64,000 nucleotides of DNA from Lawsonibacter asaccharolyticus. Its GTDB lineage: Bacteria > Bacillota > Clostridia > Oscillospirales > Oscillospiraceae. This document shows positions 1 through 8,138 of this stretch, piece by piece. The notes under the pieces are model-generated. The model was not told where the DNA came from, did not search any database, and saw only the letters and a list, made by a program, of their open reading frames with translations. The stretch lies in NCBI GenBank assembly GCA_003112755.1, contig BFBT01000002.1, forward strand, positions 248,001-312,000, given 5' to 3'. A program made the position numbers and the translations under genes. Within the stretch, counting starts at the first letter, position 1; the number at the start of each line of letters is the position of its first letter.

Positions 1-389
1 TCCCAGTTGCCACCAGCCAGACCACAGCCCATCAGCTTCGGGAAGGCCGGCTTGGCATCAATCCGAAAGCAGAAATTGGCTACCTGGGACAGGCAATCGT
101 CCAAGGCCCCCATGACCGTTTGCACAGCATCAGTGCCATATCCATCCTGCGCAAACAGGTTGGCAATGACGGTCCCATCATGGCAAATCACAAACTGGGT
201 ATGGCCCAACAGAGAACTGCCAAACTGATCACACAGGGCCTTGTATTGCTCATAGGCCTCCGGGTACTTCTCCTTCACCTGTTTGGCCAGACCTGCGCCC
301 ATCACGCCTCTGCAGTTGACCTGATGACAGCGGACCTTGGCGTCGTAGGCTAACAAATCGCCTCTTACTTCCTTAATAAATTCCGACAT
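1..389 (-). CDS. Macro-domain protein (partial, runs off window start)
   Basis: Reading leftward from an ATG at 387-389 there is an open frame to the window edge. Its first 35 residues contain HQVNCRGVMGAGLA (residues 22-35), the glycine-rich ADP-ribose phosphate-binding loop of macro domains (Appr-1''-p processing / ADP-ribosyl hydrolase family). A strong AAAGGAGG lies upstream of the start. Substrates of such proteins are ADP-ribosylated proteins, nucleic acids or tRNA-derived ADP-ribose phosphates; which applies here cannot be read from sequence. The broken kptA at 31 kb belongs to the same RNA 2'-phosphate chemistry, but a link is only a guess. The C-terminus lies outside the window. Confidence 0.85.
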   Translation of the reverse strand, partial: MSEFIKEVRGDLLAYDAKVRCHQVNCRGVMGAGLAKQVKEKYPEAYEQYKALCDQFGSSLLGHTQFVICHDGTVIANLFAQDGYGTDAVQTVMGALDDCLSQVANFCFRIDAKPAFPKLMGCGLAGGNW

Positions 390-441
390 GTGTCGTTTTC
401 CTCCTTTTAGTTAATTTCCACCTTAAATTGGGTACTAATTC

Positions 442-472
442 AATGATATGCAAATATCGGCAATCCCATTTC
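442..472 (-). promoter_or_regulatory. Element-type promoter for the macro-domain gene
   Basis: On the minus strand AAATGGG, 14 bases, then CATATCATT. This is a looser copy of the shared AAATA(T/G)A-N14-CATATAATA pattern, 50 bp upstream of the start. Confidence 0.5.
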
Positions 473-601
473 GCACATTTTCCAGCTACTTTTGTGGCAA
501 ACTATCACATTCCCCTTTAGGAGTTTTTGCAGCGAAGTGATATATTTTCCTTTCCTGGCGCCTTTTGCAGAACATTTTGACAATTTTCGCTGTTTCGCAT
601 A

Positions 602-631
602 TTGCGGAAACGCACGGCTCCGTGTTATAAT
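602..631 (+). promoter_or_regulatory. Sigma-A-like promoter of the 691 gene
   Basis: TTGCGG (602-607), 18 bases, TATAAT (626-631), about 60 bp before the start codon. The rest of the 390-690 gap holds nothing else I can support. Confidence 0.5.
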
Positions 632-690
632 CGGGTATAAGAACATATGTACTTCCCACAAACATGATGGGTTAATAAGGGGGCAACAAT

Positions 691-1398
691 ATGCTGAACT
701 TGGAATCTATTGCGAGTGCCGTTGCGCTGGCCCGTGAATATCTGGAGGATATGGCCCGGAACGACAAGGGACCAATTCGATTCCATGTGCGCGGATGTCA
801 GGAAGGAGGCGAATTGTTCGACCGGCAGCTCTCAACCGACTGCCTTTATACGCCGCCCTGGGGCTGGCCGGTATTGGACTCGCATGCCAGCACCGCTGCA
901 CTCTCTGAGGTGCTGGAGTCTTTCTACAGTCCAGGCATGAAGACAGCGATCCTGACAGCGGAGAGCCCGAGGCGCCAGATGGATGTTGTCTGTGATTTCA
1001 TGGATCCGCATCTGGAGGCGCCCAGCCGGTCGGTAGACGATGTGGATGTCCAGGTGCAGGGCCTGACTGAAGCAGTTGCCGAGATTTGCGCCGAAGAACT
1101 GGCTCCCGGCGAGTGTGTCGCAGTTGTCTGCCCTGATATGGCTGCTTTCTCAAAGAAGTACGATCTGAGCGGGCACATGATGTTTGCCCAGGATGGCAGT
1201 GAGACTATCCTCTGGACTGGCTCCTGCGCCAGGAACGGGCGGGACCCACAAGATGTACTGGCGGCAGCCCAGAGAGAATATGCCTATACGCACCGCCGGG
1301 GCATGGCGCTGGTTGTCTCCGGAAAAATCGTTGACTTCGGCGATGGACGGGTCCGTCTCCGGAACCCGCACCGGCTTGCCGTCCTTGATATTGGTTGA
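691..1398 (+). CDS. Hypothetical protein, 235 aa
   Basis: Monocistronic, with an AGGGGGC ribosome site about 8 bases before ATG and a strong terminator directly after the stop. The protein is acidic, without signal peptide or membrane segment, and I do not recognise a family. The middle (around residues 110-160) is a predicted mixed alpha/beta region with several Cys and Met residues, and the C-terminus ends in a basic stretch of Arg/His. Codon use matches the neighbours, so the frame is real; no function is proposed. Confidence 0.75.
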   Translation: MLNLESIASAVALAREYLEDMARNDKGPIRFHVRGCQEGGELFDRQLSTDCLYTPPWGWPVLDSHASTAALSEVLESFYSPGMKTAILTAESPRRQMDVVCDFMDPHLEAPSRSVDDVDVQVQGLTEAVAEICAEELAPGECVAVVCPDMAAFSKKYDLSGHMMFAQDGSETILWTGSCARNGRDPQDVLAAAQREYAYTHRRGMALVVSGKIVDFGDGRVRLRNPHRLAVLDIG

Positions 1399-1407
1399 GA
1401 AATGGTA

Positions 1408-1437
1408 TCAGCCTCCCCATTTGAGGAGGCTGATTTT
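1408..1437 (+). terminator. Rho-independent terminator
   Basis: Stem TCAGCCTCC / GGAGGCTGA with loop CCATTTGA, followed by TTTTGC, 9 bp after the 691 gene. Confidence 0.85.
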
Positions 1438-1474
1438 GCATTGCGGCAGATTTGTTTCCATAGACTAGGCACCA

Positions 1475-1617
1475 CACGACTTTTCCTCGAAAAGTCGCAG
1501 CCATGCATGGTCCGTAGCTAAGAATGTACCACGGAGTGCGGCCTGTGTCGCACCTCTGCTCATAGATTTTGAGTGTCCACCGAGGGCCGAAACCCCAGGC
1601 TTTAGCCGTTGGGAGAT
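1475..1617 (+). ncRNA. Orphan IS200/IS605-type right end (reRNA/omegaRNA-like)
   Basis: A run of short hairpins (GACTTTT/AAAAGTC, GTGCG/CGCAC) ends with CCCCAGGCTTTAGCCGTTGG and then GAGATTCA, the layout of TnpB-linked right-end RNAs, whose following bases act as guide. No tnpB is adjacent. The element abuts the 3' end of the ftsH-like gene: the ftsH stop codon (TCA on this strand, 1618-1620) lies at the junction, so the guide position would read antisense ftsH sequence. Assignment rests on pattern recognition of the terminal hairpin, not on a database match. Confidence 0.5.
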
Positions 1618-3342
1618 TCACTCGAACAGAGCCTCGAAGTCATCTTCCATGAGCGTCTCCTTCTCCAGAAGCGCCTTAGCGATCCGGTCCAGGAGGTGCC
1701 GGTTCTCGGTCAGGACCTTTACGGCCTCATCGTAGAACTGGACAGAAAGCTCCTTGGCTTCCTTGGTGTCAGGGATCATGTTCTGTCCGGCAAAGGAACT
1801 CTCATTGAGTAGGGACTTGCCCGCGCCGCACTCAATGTAAGCACGAATATAGCGGGATGCATCCTTCAGATCTTGGCTTGCACCAGTGCTGATATTCTCC
1901 TTGCCGAAGATAATCTCCTCAGCAGCCCGTCCCCCATAGCACATGATGGCCCGGCCACGCAGCGTCTCAAGGGGCAGCAGATTCTGCTCGTTGCCACCGT
2001 GGATGGTGATACCCAAAGCGCCGGCCGTGTTTCCGATGATGGTCACCTTCTGCACGGGGTCGTGGGCAACCAGCCGGGACAGCAGAGCGTGGCCAGCCTC
2101 ATGATAAGCGACCATCTCCAACTCATCCTTATCGACCGTCTTGCTGATTTCACCATTGGTGATCATCTGGGTCAGGGCCATGTCGATGTCCTCGCATGTA
2201 ATCACAGACCGGTTTCCCATGACCGCACGGATGGACGCCTCGTTGAACAGGGTATTGATGGAAGAACCGGACATTCCCACCGTCTGACGGGCGATAGCCT
2301 CTAGGGAGACATCTGCGGTCATGGCGCGCTTCTTCGCATACAGGCGGATAATGGCCAGCCGGTCATCATAGTTGGGCAGCGGGATGGCGATCTTCCTATC
2401 AAAACGGCCGGGGCGGATCAGAGCCTGATCCAGCTCCTCCAGGACATTGGTCGCAGCGATGGTGAGCACGCCACTGTCCTTGTCCATACCGTCTATCTCA
2501 GACAGTAAGGCATTGAGAGTCTGCCGGTACTCCTGGTGCTGGCCAGGACTACGGGCGCCGCCAAGGGCGTCGATCTCATCGATGAAGACGATGCTGGGCG
2601 CGTTCTTCTTAGCTTCCGCGTAGAGAGCGCGGACATTGGTCGCACCCTGGCCCACCCAGATATTGACGAACTCGCTGGCGTTGGCGGCGTAGAACTTCAC
2701 GCCAGCTGTGCCAGCCAGAGCTCGGGCCATCAGGGTCTTGCCTGTGCCTGGAGGGCCGTACAGCAGGATGCCATTGGGAATCTTGCCGCCAACAGCCTTC
2801 AGCTGCTCTGGATGCCGCAGGCAGCGAACAATAAACTCCATGTTTTTCTTGGTCTCCGCGTAGCCGGCAATGTCATCAAAAGTCGTGGTGACCTCGCCCA
2901 TCGCCTCTGTGTTGACGGTGGTCATCTGGTCGCGCAGCTCAGCCAGACGAGATTTCTTATCGGCCGGCTTCTCAGTCTGCGGTTTGGGAGCAGGAGTGCC
3001 CTCAGAAGAACTCTCCGCAACCTGTGGGTTGGCGGGGTCAGCAGGTTCCGAATCGGCAGGCCCGCTCATTTTCTCCACACGGGCACAGCTGGCCACACTA
3101 GGGATGACCAGGCAGGATACCACACCGGATACCATAGCCAACTTGATCAAATGTCCGACCAGCTCACTCTGGGGCACCATGTTTCCAGTGACCCACCAGA
3201 GGCAGAGGAACATAAGCGGGAATGTGACCAGTCCCGCAATGAACGATACAATCCAAATGCCAGCCTTGGGGTCATTGCGCACCGTATTCTTCAGCATCTG
3301 ACCAAGGGTCAGCTTGTCTTTCGTCGAACTTTTCTTACACAT
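1618..3342 (-). CDS. ftsH: FtsH-like membrane AAA+ zinc protease
   Basis: A 574-residue ATP-dependent membrane protease. Two N-terminal hydrophobic segments (about 31-55 and 61-85) are followed by a Pro/Glu-rich linker, an AAA domain with Walker A GPPGTGKT (196-203), Walker B IVFIDEIDAL (251-260) and RPGRFDR (310-316), then the M41 peptidase with HEAGH (414-418) and SQDLKDAS. Shorter than typical FtsH (about 600-650), with little tail after the peptidase; the stop lies at the orphan IS605-like end, which may have trimmed it. The AAAGGAGG ribosome site is about 50 bases upstream of ATG, separated by a stem-loop (see 3344-3403). All catalytic residues are present, so it is probably active and separate from the host copy. 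Confidence 0.93.
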   Translation of the reverse strand: MCKKSSTKDKLTLGQMLKNTVRNDPKAGIWIVSFIAGLVTFPLMFLCLWWVTGNMVPQSELVGHLIKLAMVSGVVSCLVIPSVASCARVEKMSGPADSEPADPANPQVAESSSEGTPAPKPQTEKPADKKSRLAELRDQMTTVNTEAMGEVTTTFDDIAGYAETKKNMEFIVRCLRHPEQLKAVGGKIPNGILLYGPPGTGKTLMARALAGTAGVKFYAANASEFVNIWVGQGATNVRALYAEAKKNAPSIVFIDEIDALGGARSPGQHQEYRQTLNALLSEIDGMDKDSGVLTIAATNVLEELDQALIRPGRFDRKIAIPLPNYDDRLAIIRLYAKKRAMTADVSLEAIARQTVGMSGSSINTLFNEASIRAVMGNRSVITCEDIDMALTQMITNGEISKTVDKDELEMVAYHEAGHALLSRLVAHDPVQKVTIIGNTAGALGITIHGGNEQNLLPLETLRGRAIMCYGGRAAEEIIFGKENISTGASQDLKDASRYIRAYIECGAGKSLLNESSFAGQNMIPDTKEAKELSVQFYDEAVKVLTENRHLLDRIAKALLEKETLMEDDFEALFE

Positions 3343-3343
3343 T

Positions 3344-3403
3344 ATCGTACGGGCAGCCAGCGTTCCTGCAGTAGCTGCAGAAGAGGCAGCCCTTCCTCCT
3401 TTC
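3344..3403 (-). promoter_or_regulatory. Ribosome site separated from ftsH start by a stem-loop
   Basis: On the minus strand AAAGGAGGAA is followed by GGGCTGCC ... GGCTGCCC (7 of 8 pairs) with an inner CTGCAG/CTGCAG stem, then GTACGATA and ATG. Folding would bring the ribosome site next to the start codon. No ATG, GTG or TTG lies at normal spacing. Confidence 0.5.
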
Positions 3404-3498
3404 GAAATTTAAGTTTCCAATAGGTTTGTTTCCCCTATATCGGTTTTATAGGTTTGTATTATGCAAACAGGCTCCGGTCTATTCTAGGATTCTGATTA

Positions 3499-3528
3499 TA
3501 TTATATGCGCTAGTCGGATTTTATATTT
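3499..3528 (-). promoter_or_regulatory. Element-type promoter of ftsH
   Basis: AAATATA, 14 bases, CATATAATA on the minus strand; a near-perfect copy of the shared promoter. Confidence 0.7.
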
Positions 3529-3559
3529 CAATAGTCCACTTTTTGGGGTGGGGTTAGAA

Positions 3560-3663
3560 TCTTCTTTAACGAAGAAATGTGGCAGAGGATTTTTGCCTTT
3601 CCTTGGGAGCTTTGGCACGGGCCGGTTCTTTCAGAAACCTATGTGGGGTTCGTGAGACTTGCC
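3560..3663 (+). repeat. Dispersed element, copy 1 (long form)
   Basis: Starts TCTTCTTTAACGAAGAAA and ends GGTTCGTGAGACTTGCC; the inner hairpin is GGTTCT/AGAAACC. It begins 32 bp behind the ftsH promoter and points away from ftsH. Confidence 0.85.
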
Positions 3664-3779
3664 TGCATATAAAAGAATATACTCCAATTTGGAAAAACGA
3701 TCTTCAGGAGGCGACAAAAGGGCCGGAATCCTATTGCAGGACGGCCGGATATTGAAGTATGCTAAACCAAACAGAACGA

Positions 3780-3815
3780 GGCCCTGGCAAAGTGCCAGGG
3801 CCTCCCTGTTTTTTG
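3780..3815 (+). terminator. Rho-independent terminator with no gene before it
   Basis: GGCCCTGGCA/TGCCAGGGCC stem followed by TCCCTGTTTTTT. On the plus strand the only thing upstream is dispersed element copy 1, so it would end a short non-coding transcript or act as an insulator. Confidence 0.75.
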
Positions 3816-3892
3816 GGAGCTAACGATTGGGAAGAATGGAACTCTGGCATCTTGCCGGGGTTCCTTCTTTTCTTTGCCTGTTGCCCCAAACA

Positions 3893-3996
3893 GCGGAGCC
3901 CTCATGGACCCGACATGGCTCCGGAACGGAGCCCGCCTGCGGCAACACCACCTGGCAAACGAAGACGGCCTCTCCCATTTTTTCGTTAAAAAAACC
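3893..3996 (-). repeat. Dispersed element, copy 2 (long form)
   Basis: On the minus strand TTTTTTTAACGAAAAAATGG ... GGCTCC(5)GGAGCC ... GGTCCATGAG. Faces copy 1, with the lone terminator between them. Confidence 0.85.
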
Positions 3997-4018
3997 TACC
4001 TTCCCCTGCCATCCATCG

Positions 4019-4049
4019 AAAATATGAACCAGACAATTTGCATATAATA
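4019..4049 (+). promoter_or_regulatory. Element-type promoter of the 4089 gene
   Basis: AAAATAT (4019-4025), 15 bases, CATATAATA (4041-4049), 40 bp before the start codon. Confidence 0.7.
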
Positions 4050-4088
4050 TATGCAGCAGTACAAATTGCAAAGAAGGGAGGACTCAAT

Positions 4089-4265
4089 ATGCCTCATCTG
4101 TACGGACGAGTTAAAGTCACTGTCACCGGCCTTGCCGAAGACTGGGAAGCGTCCCTGGCGGATCTCAAGACCATCCATCTGGACAAGGTCTGCGAGCCCT
4201 ATGTGGAGAAGTTCGGGGTTCGGGGTATTCGACAAGTCGTGTTGAGGCGGCAAAACATCCCTTAG
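4089..4265 (+). CDS. Small hypothetical protein, 58 aa
   Basis: ATG at 4089 is preceded by AAGGGAGG and by an element-type promoter. The product is a short soluble protein with an alternating basic/acidic pattern and no recognised domain. Its last 15 codons lie on a 34-bp sequence (4221-4254, core GGTATTCGACAAGTCGT) that recurs twice near 49.2 kb in inverted orientation, so the C-terminus may derive from a short mobile repeat that replaced the original end. Confidence 0.65.
   Translation: MPHLYGRVKVTVTGLAEDWEASLADLKTIHLDKVCEPYVEKFGVRGIRQVVLRRQNIP
4221..4254 (+). repeat. Copy of the GGTATTCGACAA repeat
   Basis: The core GGTATTCGACAAGTCGT followed by a G-rich stretch and GGCAAA matches the two arms at 49165-49189 and 49243-49274. 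Here it forms the end of a small gene. Confidence 0.55.
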
Positions 4266-4281
4266 CAAAAAGGGTGCTCTG

Positions 4282-4311
4282 AAAATATTTTAGAAGCAAC
4301 CGCATATAATA
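4282..4311 (+). promoter_or_regulatory. Element-type promoter of the lipoprotein operon
   Basis: AAAATAT, 14 bases, CATATAATA. It lies 176 bp upstream of the lipoprotein start; the possible small gene at 4346 lies between. Confidence 0.7.
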
Positions 4312-4345
4312 AATATATAACATGGTATGGAGGGAGGTGTCACTC

Positions 4346-4466
4346 ATGCCACATAACTTTCCAGCCGGAGCATCGCAAGGACACCGATTTTGCCACCCTG
4401 GTATTCTCCAACGCAAACTATCGGTACAGCTACAAGGAGTTCGAGAAAGCATTGCTTCAAATCTAA
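4346..4466 (+). pseudogene. Possible frameshifted 40-codon gene
   Basis: A good ribosome site (GGAGGG) and ATG at 4346 open a frame that reads only M-P-H before leaving a neighbouring frame that reads HITFQPEHRKDTDFATLVF and on to ...FEKALLQI then TAA at 4464. One inserted base after codon 2 would join them into a 40-residue charged protein. It ends 20 bp before the lipoprotein gene, so the two would form an operon. Either the gene is broken or one base is missing from the read. Confidence 0.4.
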
Positions 4467-4486
4467 CTTTAGGAGGTTGCAAAAAC

Positions 4487-5371
4487 ATGAAAAACAAACT
4501 GATTGGAGGGGTCCTCCTCTCCGCCATGGCCCTTTCGCTGCTGGCTGGCTGCGGGCCCAAACCGACAATCGGTGACCCGGAGCCGGCTCCCAAACCCGAC
4601 CACGGCTATGTGGAGATTCCCAAGATGGATGAGAACAACATCTCCCCCGATGAAGAAAGTGAACTCACCGTTCACTATCTGCCGGAGGGCTATGCCATCG
4701 CCGTCTCCTCCGGGCAGGCGGCTTTGTTGGGCGGCTGCAGCGAGGCTGATGTGGGCACCGTCGCCGAGGCCCTGGGTAAGTTTGATGTGGAAAAGCTGAA
4801 CTTCATTGTTGTCCCCAACAGCGAAGAATCCCGCTGGACCGGCGTATCGGCGCTCCGGGAGCAGTTCGGCGAGAACCTGGTGGTCACCTCCAGAGCTGAG
4901 GGCAGCGACGCCTATGAGGAGTTTAAGACCAGTATCGGCAACATGCTGCTGACTGTGGGCACCGGAAGCTCCTTCAATGTGGGCACCGCCCTGTTCCAGG
5001 TGCTTGGCCCGGTGGTGGAGGACACTGAAACCCCCATGGACGCCTCCCTGGTCCTCTGGACTGAGTGCGGCGAGGAGAGCTTCCTGTTTGCCGATGATGC
5101 CACAGAATGGGAGGTTAAGTCGATCCTGGCAGATGGGGCCGATATGAAGGCTCGGTACATCTTTCTTAACAGCCGCGGCGAGACGACACTCCCCTACTCA
5201 GCCGTTCAGCAGCTCTCCCCCTGGGAGTTTATCCTTGCCGATGACGCTGCCGAGCCCAACCTTGGAAAGGAAAGCCAGGCGAGCATCCTGGAGATGAATG
5301 GTAAGACCTATTCGGTCGCCGCGGCAGGCTCCTGTGATGAGCCGTCTGAGATCGAACCCAGCGAAACTTGA
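4487..5371 (+). CDS. Secreted lipoprotein, 294 aa
   Basis: The start at 4487 (after AGGAGGTTGC) gives a type II signal peptide: basic MKNK, hydrophobic core, then the lipobox LLAGC at about residues 19-23, so the protein should be anchored to the outer face of the membrane by its Cys. The mature part is acidic and Ser/Glu-rich, begins with a Pro-rich spacer, and has no domain I recognise. The open frame extends upstream to 4322, but those residues lack any signal and the ribosome site supports 4487. A bidirectional terminator follows. Confidence 0.85.
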   Translation: MKNKLIGGVLLSAMALSLLAGCGPKPTIGDPEPAPKPDHGYVEIPKMDENNISPDEESELTVHYLPEGYAIAVSSGQAALLGGCSEADVGTVAEALGKFDVEKLNFIVVPNSEESRWTGVSALREQFGENLVVTSRAEGSDAYEEFKTSIGNMLLTVGTGSSFNVGTALFQVLGPVVEDTETPMDASLVLWTECGEESFLFADDATEWEVKSILADGADMKARYIFLNSRGETTLPYSAVQQLSPWEFILADDAAEPNLGKESQASILEMNGKTYSVAAAGSCDEPSEIEPSET

Positions 5372-5376
5372 CATAT

Positions 5377-5414
5377 AAGAAACAGCCCGGAGAGTCGTCT
5401 CCGGGCTGTTTCTT
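5377..5414. terminator. Bidirectional terminator
   Basis: AAGAAACAGCCCGGAGA with its complement TCTCCGGGCTGTTTCTT. It serves the lipoprotein gene from the left and the Myb-like gene from the right, whose stop codon lies inside it. Confidence 0.85.
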
Positions 5415-6177
5415 AATTTTCTTGGTACCGATCTGTCAGGCCCAGCTTATCGGCGCGGACCCAAACAGCATGAGGGGAGCGGCCAGGCAGCCGCATGATG
5501 ACCATATTGCCCTCCTTGAGATAATACTCCCGCAGGATGGCATCTTCTTCTTTGGTCCACGATTTGGAACTGGCCCTGAGCTTTTTACCTAGCCCAAGGG
5601 CGCTAATTCGCTTTGCGATACTGCTGATAGAACGGTGGGGCAGCTGCCGCTTGCACTCTCCGACATTTTTATAGTTCCGCCTGATTATGGCATCTTCCTT
5701 TGGGGTCCATGGGGCCATCGATTTCTGAACAAGTCCCATTTTGGCAGCCTGATCATAGACTGAGCTCTCCGATTTATCGGGGAGCCGCTTGGAGCAGTTC
5801 CTGCCTTCATCTGGATAATATTTACGGAGGATCTCGCGCTCCGGCTCTGTCCATCCAACCTTGGTCTGAAGACCCAGCTTTCTGGCCCGGTGTGCGATCG
5901 CATTCTTGGTGCGGCCAGGCAGGAACTCCATACAGGCTGTGGTGCCGCCGTTCACATAATGCTTCAGGAGGATGGATTCCTCATCTTCCGTCCATTGGCT
6001 CCTGGGCTTCGGGCGTTTCTTGGACAGGCCCAGAAGACCGGCATGGACGATGATTGCTGCCTGAGAGTGGTTGGGGATCCTCTGCACACAATAGACAAGG
6101 CCCTTAGAACGGTAATAGTGCTTCAAAATAACATCCTCTTCAGGCGTCCAACGGGGCGAGGCTTTGTTTTTCGGCAT
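5413..6177 (-). CDS. Five-repeat Myb/SANT-like DNA-binding protein
   Basis: 254 residues made almost wholly of five tandem units of about 50 residues. Each follows W(T/S)xEEDxIL, then YY, then LPxRSxxA(I/V)xxRAxKLGL, the tryptophan-led three-helix pattern of SANT/Myb and related bacterial helix-turn-helix domains. Units start near residues 10, 61, 108, 157 and 207. Linkers are short and basic. There is no other domain, so the likely role is sequence-specific DNA binding, perhaps over a long or repeated site. ATG follows AAGGAG. Five units is unusual for a bacterial protein; a eukaryotic origin is not implied, since such domains occur in phage and plasmid proteins. Confidence 0.8.
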   Translation of the reverse strand: MPKNKASPRWTPEEDVILKHYYRSKGLVYCVQRIPNHSQAAIIVHAGLLGLSKKRPKPRSQWTEDEESILLKHYVNGGTTACMEFLPGRTKNAIAHRARKLGLQTKVGWTEPEREILRKYYPDEGRNCSKRLPDKSESSVYDQAAKMGLVQKSMAPWTPKEDAIIRRNYKNVGECKRQLPHRSISSIAKRISALGLGKKLRASSKSWTKEEDAILREYYLKEGNMVIMRLPGRSPHAVWVRADKLGLTDRYQEN

Positions 6178-6202
6178 TTGAGATCGACTCCTTTCTATTG
6201 TC

Positions 6203-6232
6203 TATTATATGCAAAACCGAAAATTTCTATTT
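6203..6232 (-). promoter_or_regulatory. Element-type promoter of the Myb-like gene
   Basis: AAATAGA, 14 bases, CATATAATA on the minus strand, 26 bp before the start codon. Confidence 0.7.
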
Positions 6233-6291
6233 TGTTGATTCAAACCACAGCCAATTTTGCCCGTCGTGCAAAACGATATTGGTTTGCCAAA

Positions 6292-6377
6292 GTCTTTTTT
6301 AACGAAGAAAGTGGCCGGGGATATCTTCCTTTTGCGTTTTGGCTGCGCCGTGTCGCATATGGTCCGTGAGACCTGCC
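6292..6377 (+). repeat. Dispersed element, copy 3 (short form)
   Basis: GTCTTTTTTAACGAAGAAAG ... TATGGTCCGTGAGACCTGCC with no central GGCTCC hairpin. It lies between two divergent promoters. Confidence 0.9.
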
Positions 6378-6435
6378 TCCCGCAGAGGGATCTGGCGGAA
6401 GCTATTGCTCTTCCCTGCCCCAAATAGTATAATAT

Positions 6436-6466
6436 AAAATATTAAATTCGGCAACTGCATATAATA
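6436..6466 (+). promoter_or_regulatory. Element-type promoter of the 6499 gene
   Basis: AAAATAT, 15 bases, CATATAATA, 33 bp before ATG. Confidence 0.7.
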
Positions 6467-6498
6467 TAGTATAAGGCAACTTAGAGGAGGAAATTTAT

Positions 6499-7950
6499 AT
6501 GAGCAAACGAAGAATTATCATCTCCCGCATATTGGCTGTAGTCTGCGCACTATCCATCTTTGCCGGCGTATTTGCATCTGCCCCCAGCAAGCCGGCAACC
6601 TTTTCTGATGTGAACCCCGGCGACTGGTTCTATCCTTATGTCACCGAAATGGCAGAAATAGGCGCTGTATCTGGATTCACTGACGGCAACTTCCGCCCAA
6701 ACGCCACCGTCTCCCGCCTGGAAGCGTACACGATGGCCCTTGGAATGTTCCCCCGGGAAAGCTACTCCGCGGATGAGCTGGCGAAGGTCGAGGCTGTGAA
6801 TGGCCCTGATTTCTGGGGCAACCGAACCATTGCCCAGTCCATCTATGATGAGCTGAATATGTTCGGTCTCAGCGCCGAGGAGTGGAGTAAGCCTGCAACC
6901 CGGGATGAGCTCGCCTGTCTGCTGGGGATGTCCTATGCCGGTTATATGATCGAGGTGAAGGGCGAAGAACCGCATGGCGGCTACATGGAAGCATCCATGC
7001 TGATCGGTGACTATGCCACAGCGGTCGCCGGCACGCCCTATGAAGACTGGATCATCTGGATGTACAGCAACGGCATCATCAGCGGCGTGAATGCCAACGG
7101 CGACTTCAATCCGTCCGGCACGGCGTCCAGAGCTGTCTGCTGCACTATGCTGTCTTCCCTGTACCATCCGGAGCGATGGAAGAAGATCGATTTCGAGGCG
7201 CTGATGGAGCAGGCGAACAAGCCGGCGCAGGGCGTCGACTTCACCGGCACGGCCCGCGTCCGTTATGCTAATGATGTTGCCTACGATTACTGCCGGGCCC
7301 TGGAGAATGAGATTGGCATCCAGATCTTCTATCTGCCTGAGTGGACGCCTAAGGCCAATGGGCTTATCCAGCATGAGGATGTGGCTGATTTTGCCGGCTA
7401 CACCGAGTATTTCGAGGATGTGCTGGCCGAGCTGAAGATCATGAAAGCCGCCTACGACCTGTACCCGGATGGGTTCCTAAAGGAAATGGCTGCCCGAAAG
7501 GGTAATCGCAAAGCGGAGATCATTCTCTGTCCCTACACATTCGAGGGCATCAGCTGCTATGGCGTCCATGTCTATGATAGTTCCGGCGACGCCCAGAAAG
7601 TGGACCAGATCTATTATACCGGCTCCGGAAACGCCCAGTATTATAGCCATGAGATGGGCCATATGGTAATGAGCAGCGCCGCCGTCCTGAATGGCTGGAA
7701 CAAAACCTGCGAGAGATGGTTGAGCTTGAGCTCCGGCTCGTCCAGCTATATCTCCGGCTATGCCATGACCAGCCGGGCCGAGGACTGGGCCGAGACCTGG
7801 GCTCACCTGTGGCATCAGACGGATATTGTCCGTCGGGCCTGCTCAGACAGTGGCATGAAGGCAAAGGTCCAATATCTCACAGAGCTGCTGGATCAGTATG
7901 AGTCTGTGGATGTCTCCAAGCTGCCCTGGGCCGATATTGCAAATCGTTAA
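6499..7950 (+). CDS. SLH-domain zinc metallopeptidase, secreted
   Basis: 483 residues. A signal peptide (1-28) is followed by three SLH-type units (about 35-85, 105-160, 175-225) that would bind secondary cell-wall polymers and hold the protein at the surface. The C-terminal half is a zincin: SHEMGHMVM (about 383-391) supplies the HExxH zinc site, and EDWAETWAHLW about 45 residues on gives the likely third ligand and hydrophobic helix. The ribosome site GAGGAGG is ideal. A distant relative is at 33088 (HEFGH with EYFAEFF). The substrate is unknown; cell-surface or host glycoproteins are plausible. Confidence 0.85.
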   Translation: MSKRRIIISRILAVVCALSIFAGVFASAPSKPATFSDVNPGDWFYPYVTEMAEIGAVSGFTDGNFRPNATVSRLEAYTMALGMFPRESYSADELAKVEAVNGPDFWGNRTIAQSIYDELNMFGLSAEEWSKPATRDELACLLGMSYAGYMIEVKGEEPHGGYMEASMLIGDYATAVAGTPYEDWIIWMYSNGIISGVNANGDFNPSGTASRAVCCTMLSSLYHPERWKKIDFEALMEQANKPAQGVDFTGTARVRYANDVAYDYCRALENEIGIQIFYLPEWTPKANGLIQHEDVADFAGYTEYFEDVLAELKIMKAAYDLYPDGFLKEMAARKGNRKAEIILCPYTFEGISCYGVHVYDSSGDAQKVDQIYYTGSGNAQYYSHEMGHMVMSSAAVLNGWNKTCERWLSLSSGSSSYISGYAMTSRAEDWAETWAHLWHQTDIVRRACSDSGMKAKVQYLTELLDQYESVDVSKLPWADIANR

Positions 7951-7973
7951 ATACAACAATCTGCTGCCCGTCC

Positions 7974-8003
7974 TCCTGGATCAGGAGGGCGGGTGGTTTT
8001 TTT
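7974..8003 (+). terminator. Rho-independent terminator
   Basis: GCCCGTCCTCCTGGATCAGG paired with AGGGCGGG, then TGGTTTTTTT, 24 bp after the stop. Confidence 0.85.
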
Positions 8004-8020
8004 GCATGGGATTGGTGGGG

Positions 8021-8117
8021 GAGCCTGTATGCCAGACATAGGTTCCGTAGGAACCTGTGCGGCGAGGGTTTCCGGCAAAGGGAACTCCTTCTGCCACATT
8101 TCTCTGTTAAAAAAGAC
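8021..8117 (-). repeat. Dispersed element, copy 4 (long form)
   Basis: Minus strand: GTCTTTTTTAACAGAGAAA ... GGTTCC(TAC)GGAACC ... ATGTCTGGCATACAGGC. It sits between the ends of two convergent transcription units. Confidence 0.8.
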
Positions 8118-8138
8118 CTATTCATTCACAAAACAGCA

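Noticed and set aside
2536..3423. 295-codon plus-strand frame opposite ftsH
   Set aside because: It is wholly antisense to a gene with all catalytic motifs; composition and lack of a ribosome site mark it as a shadow.
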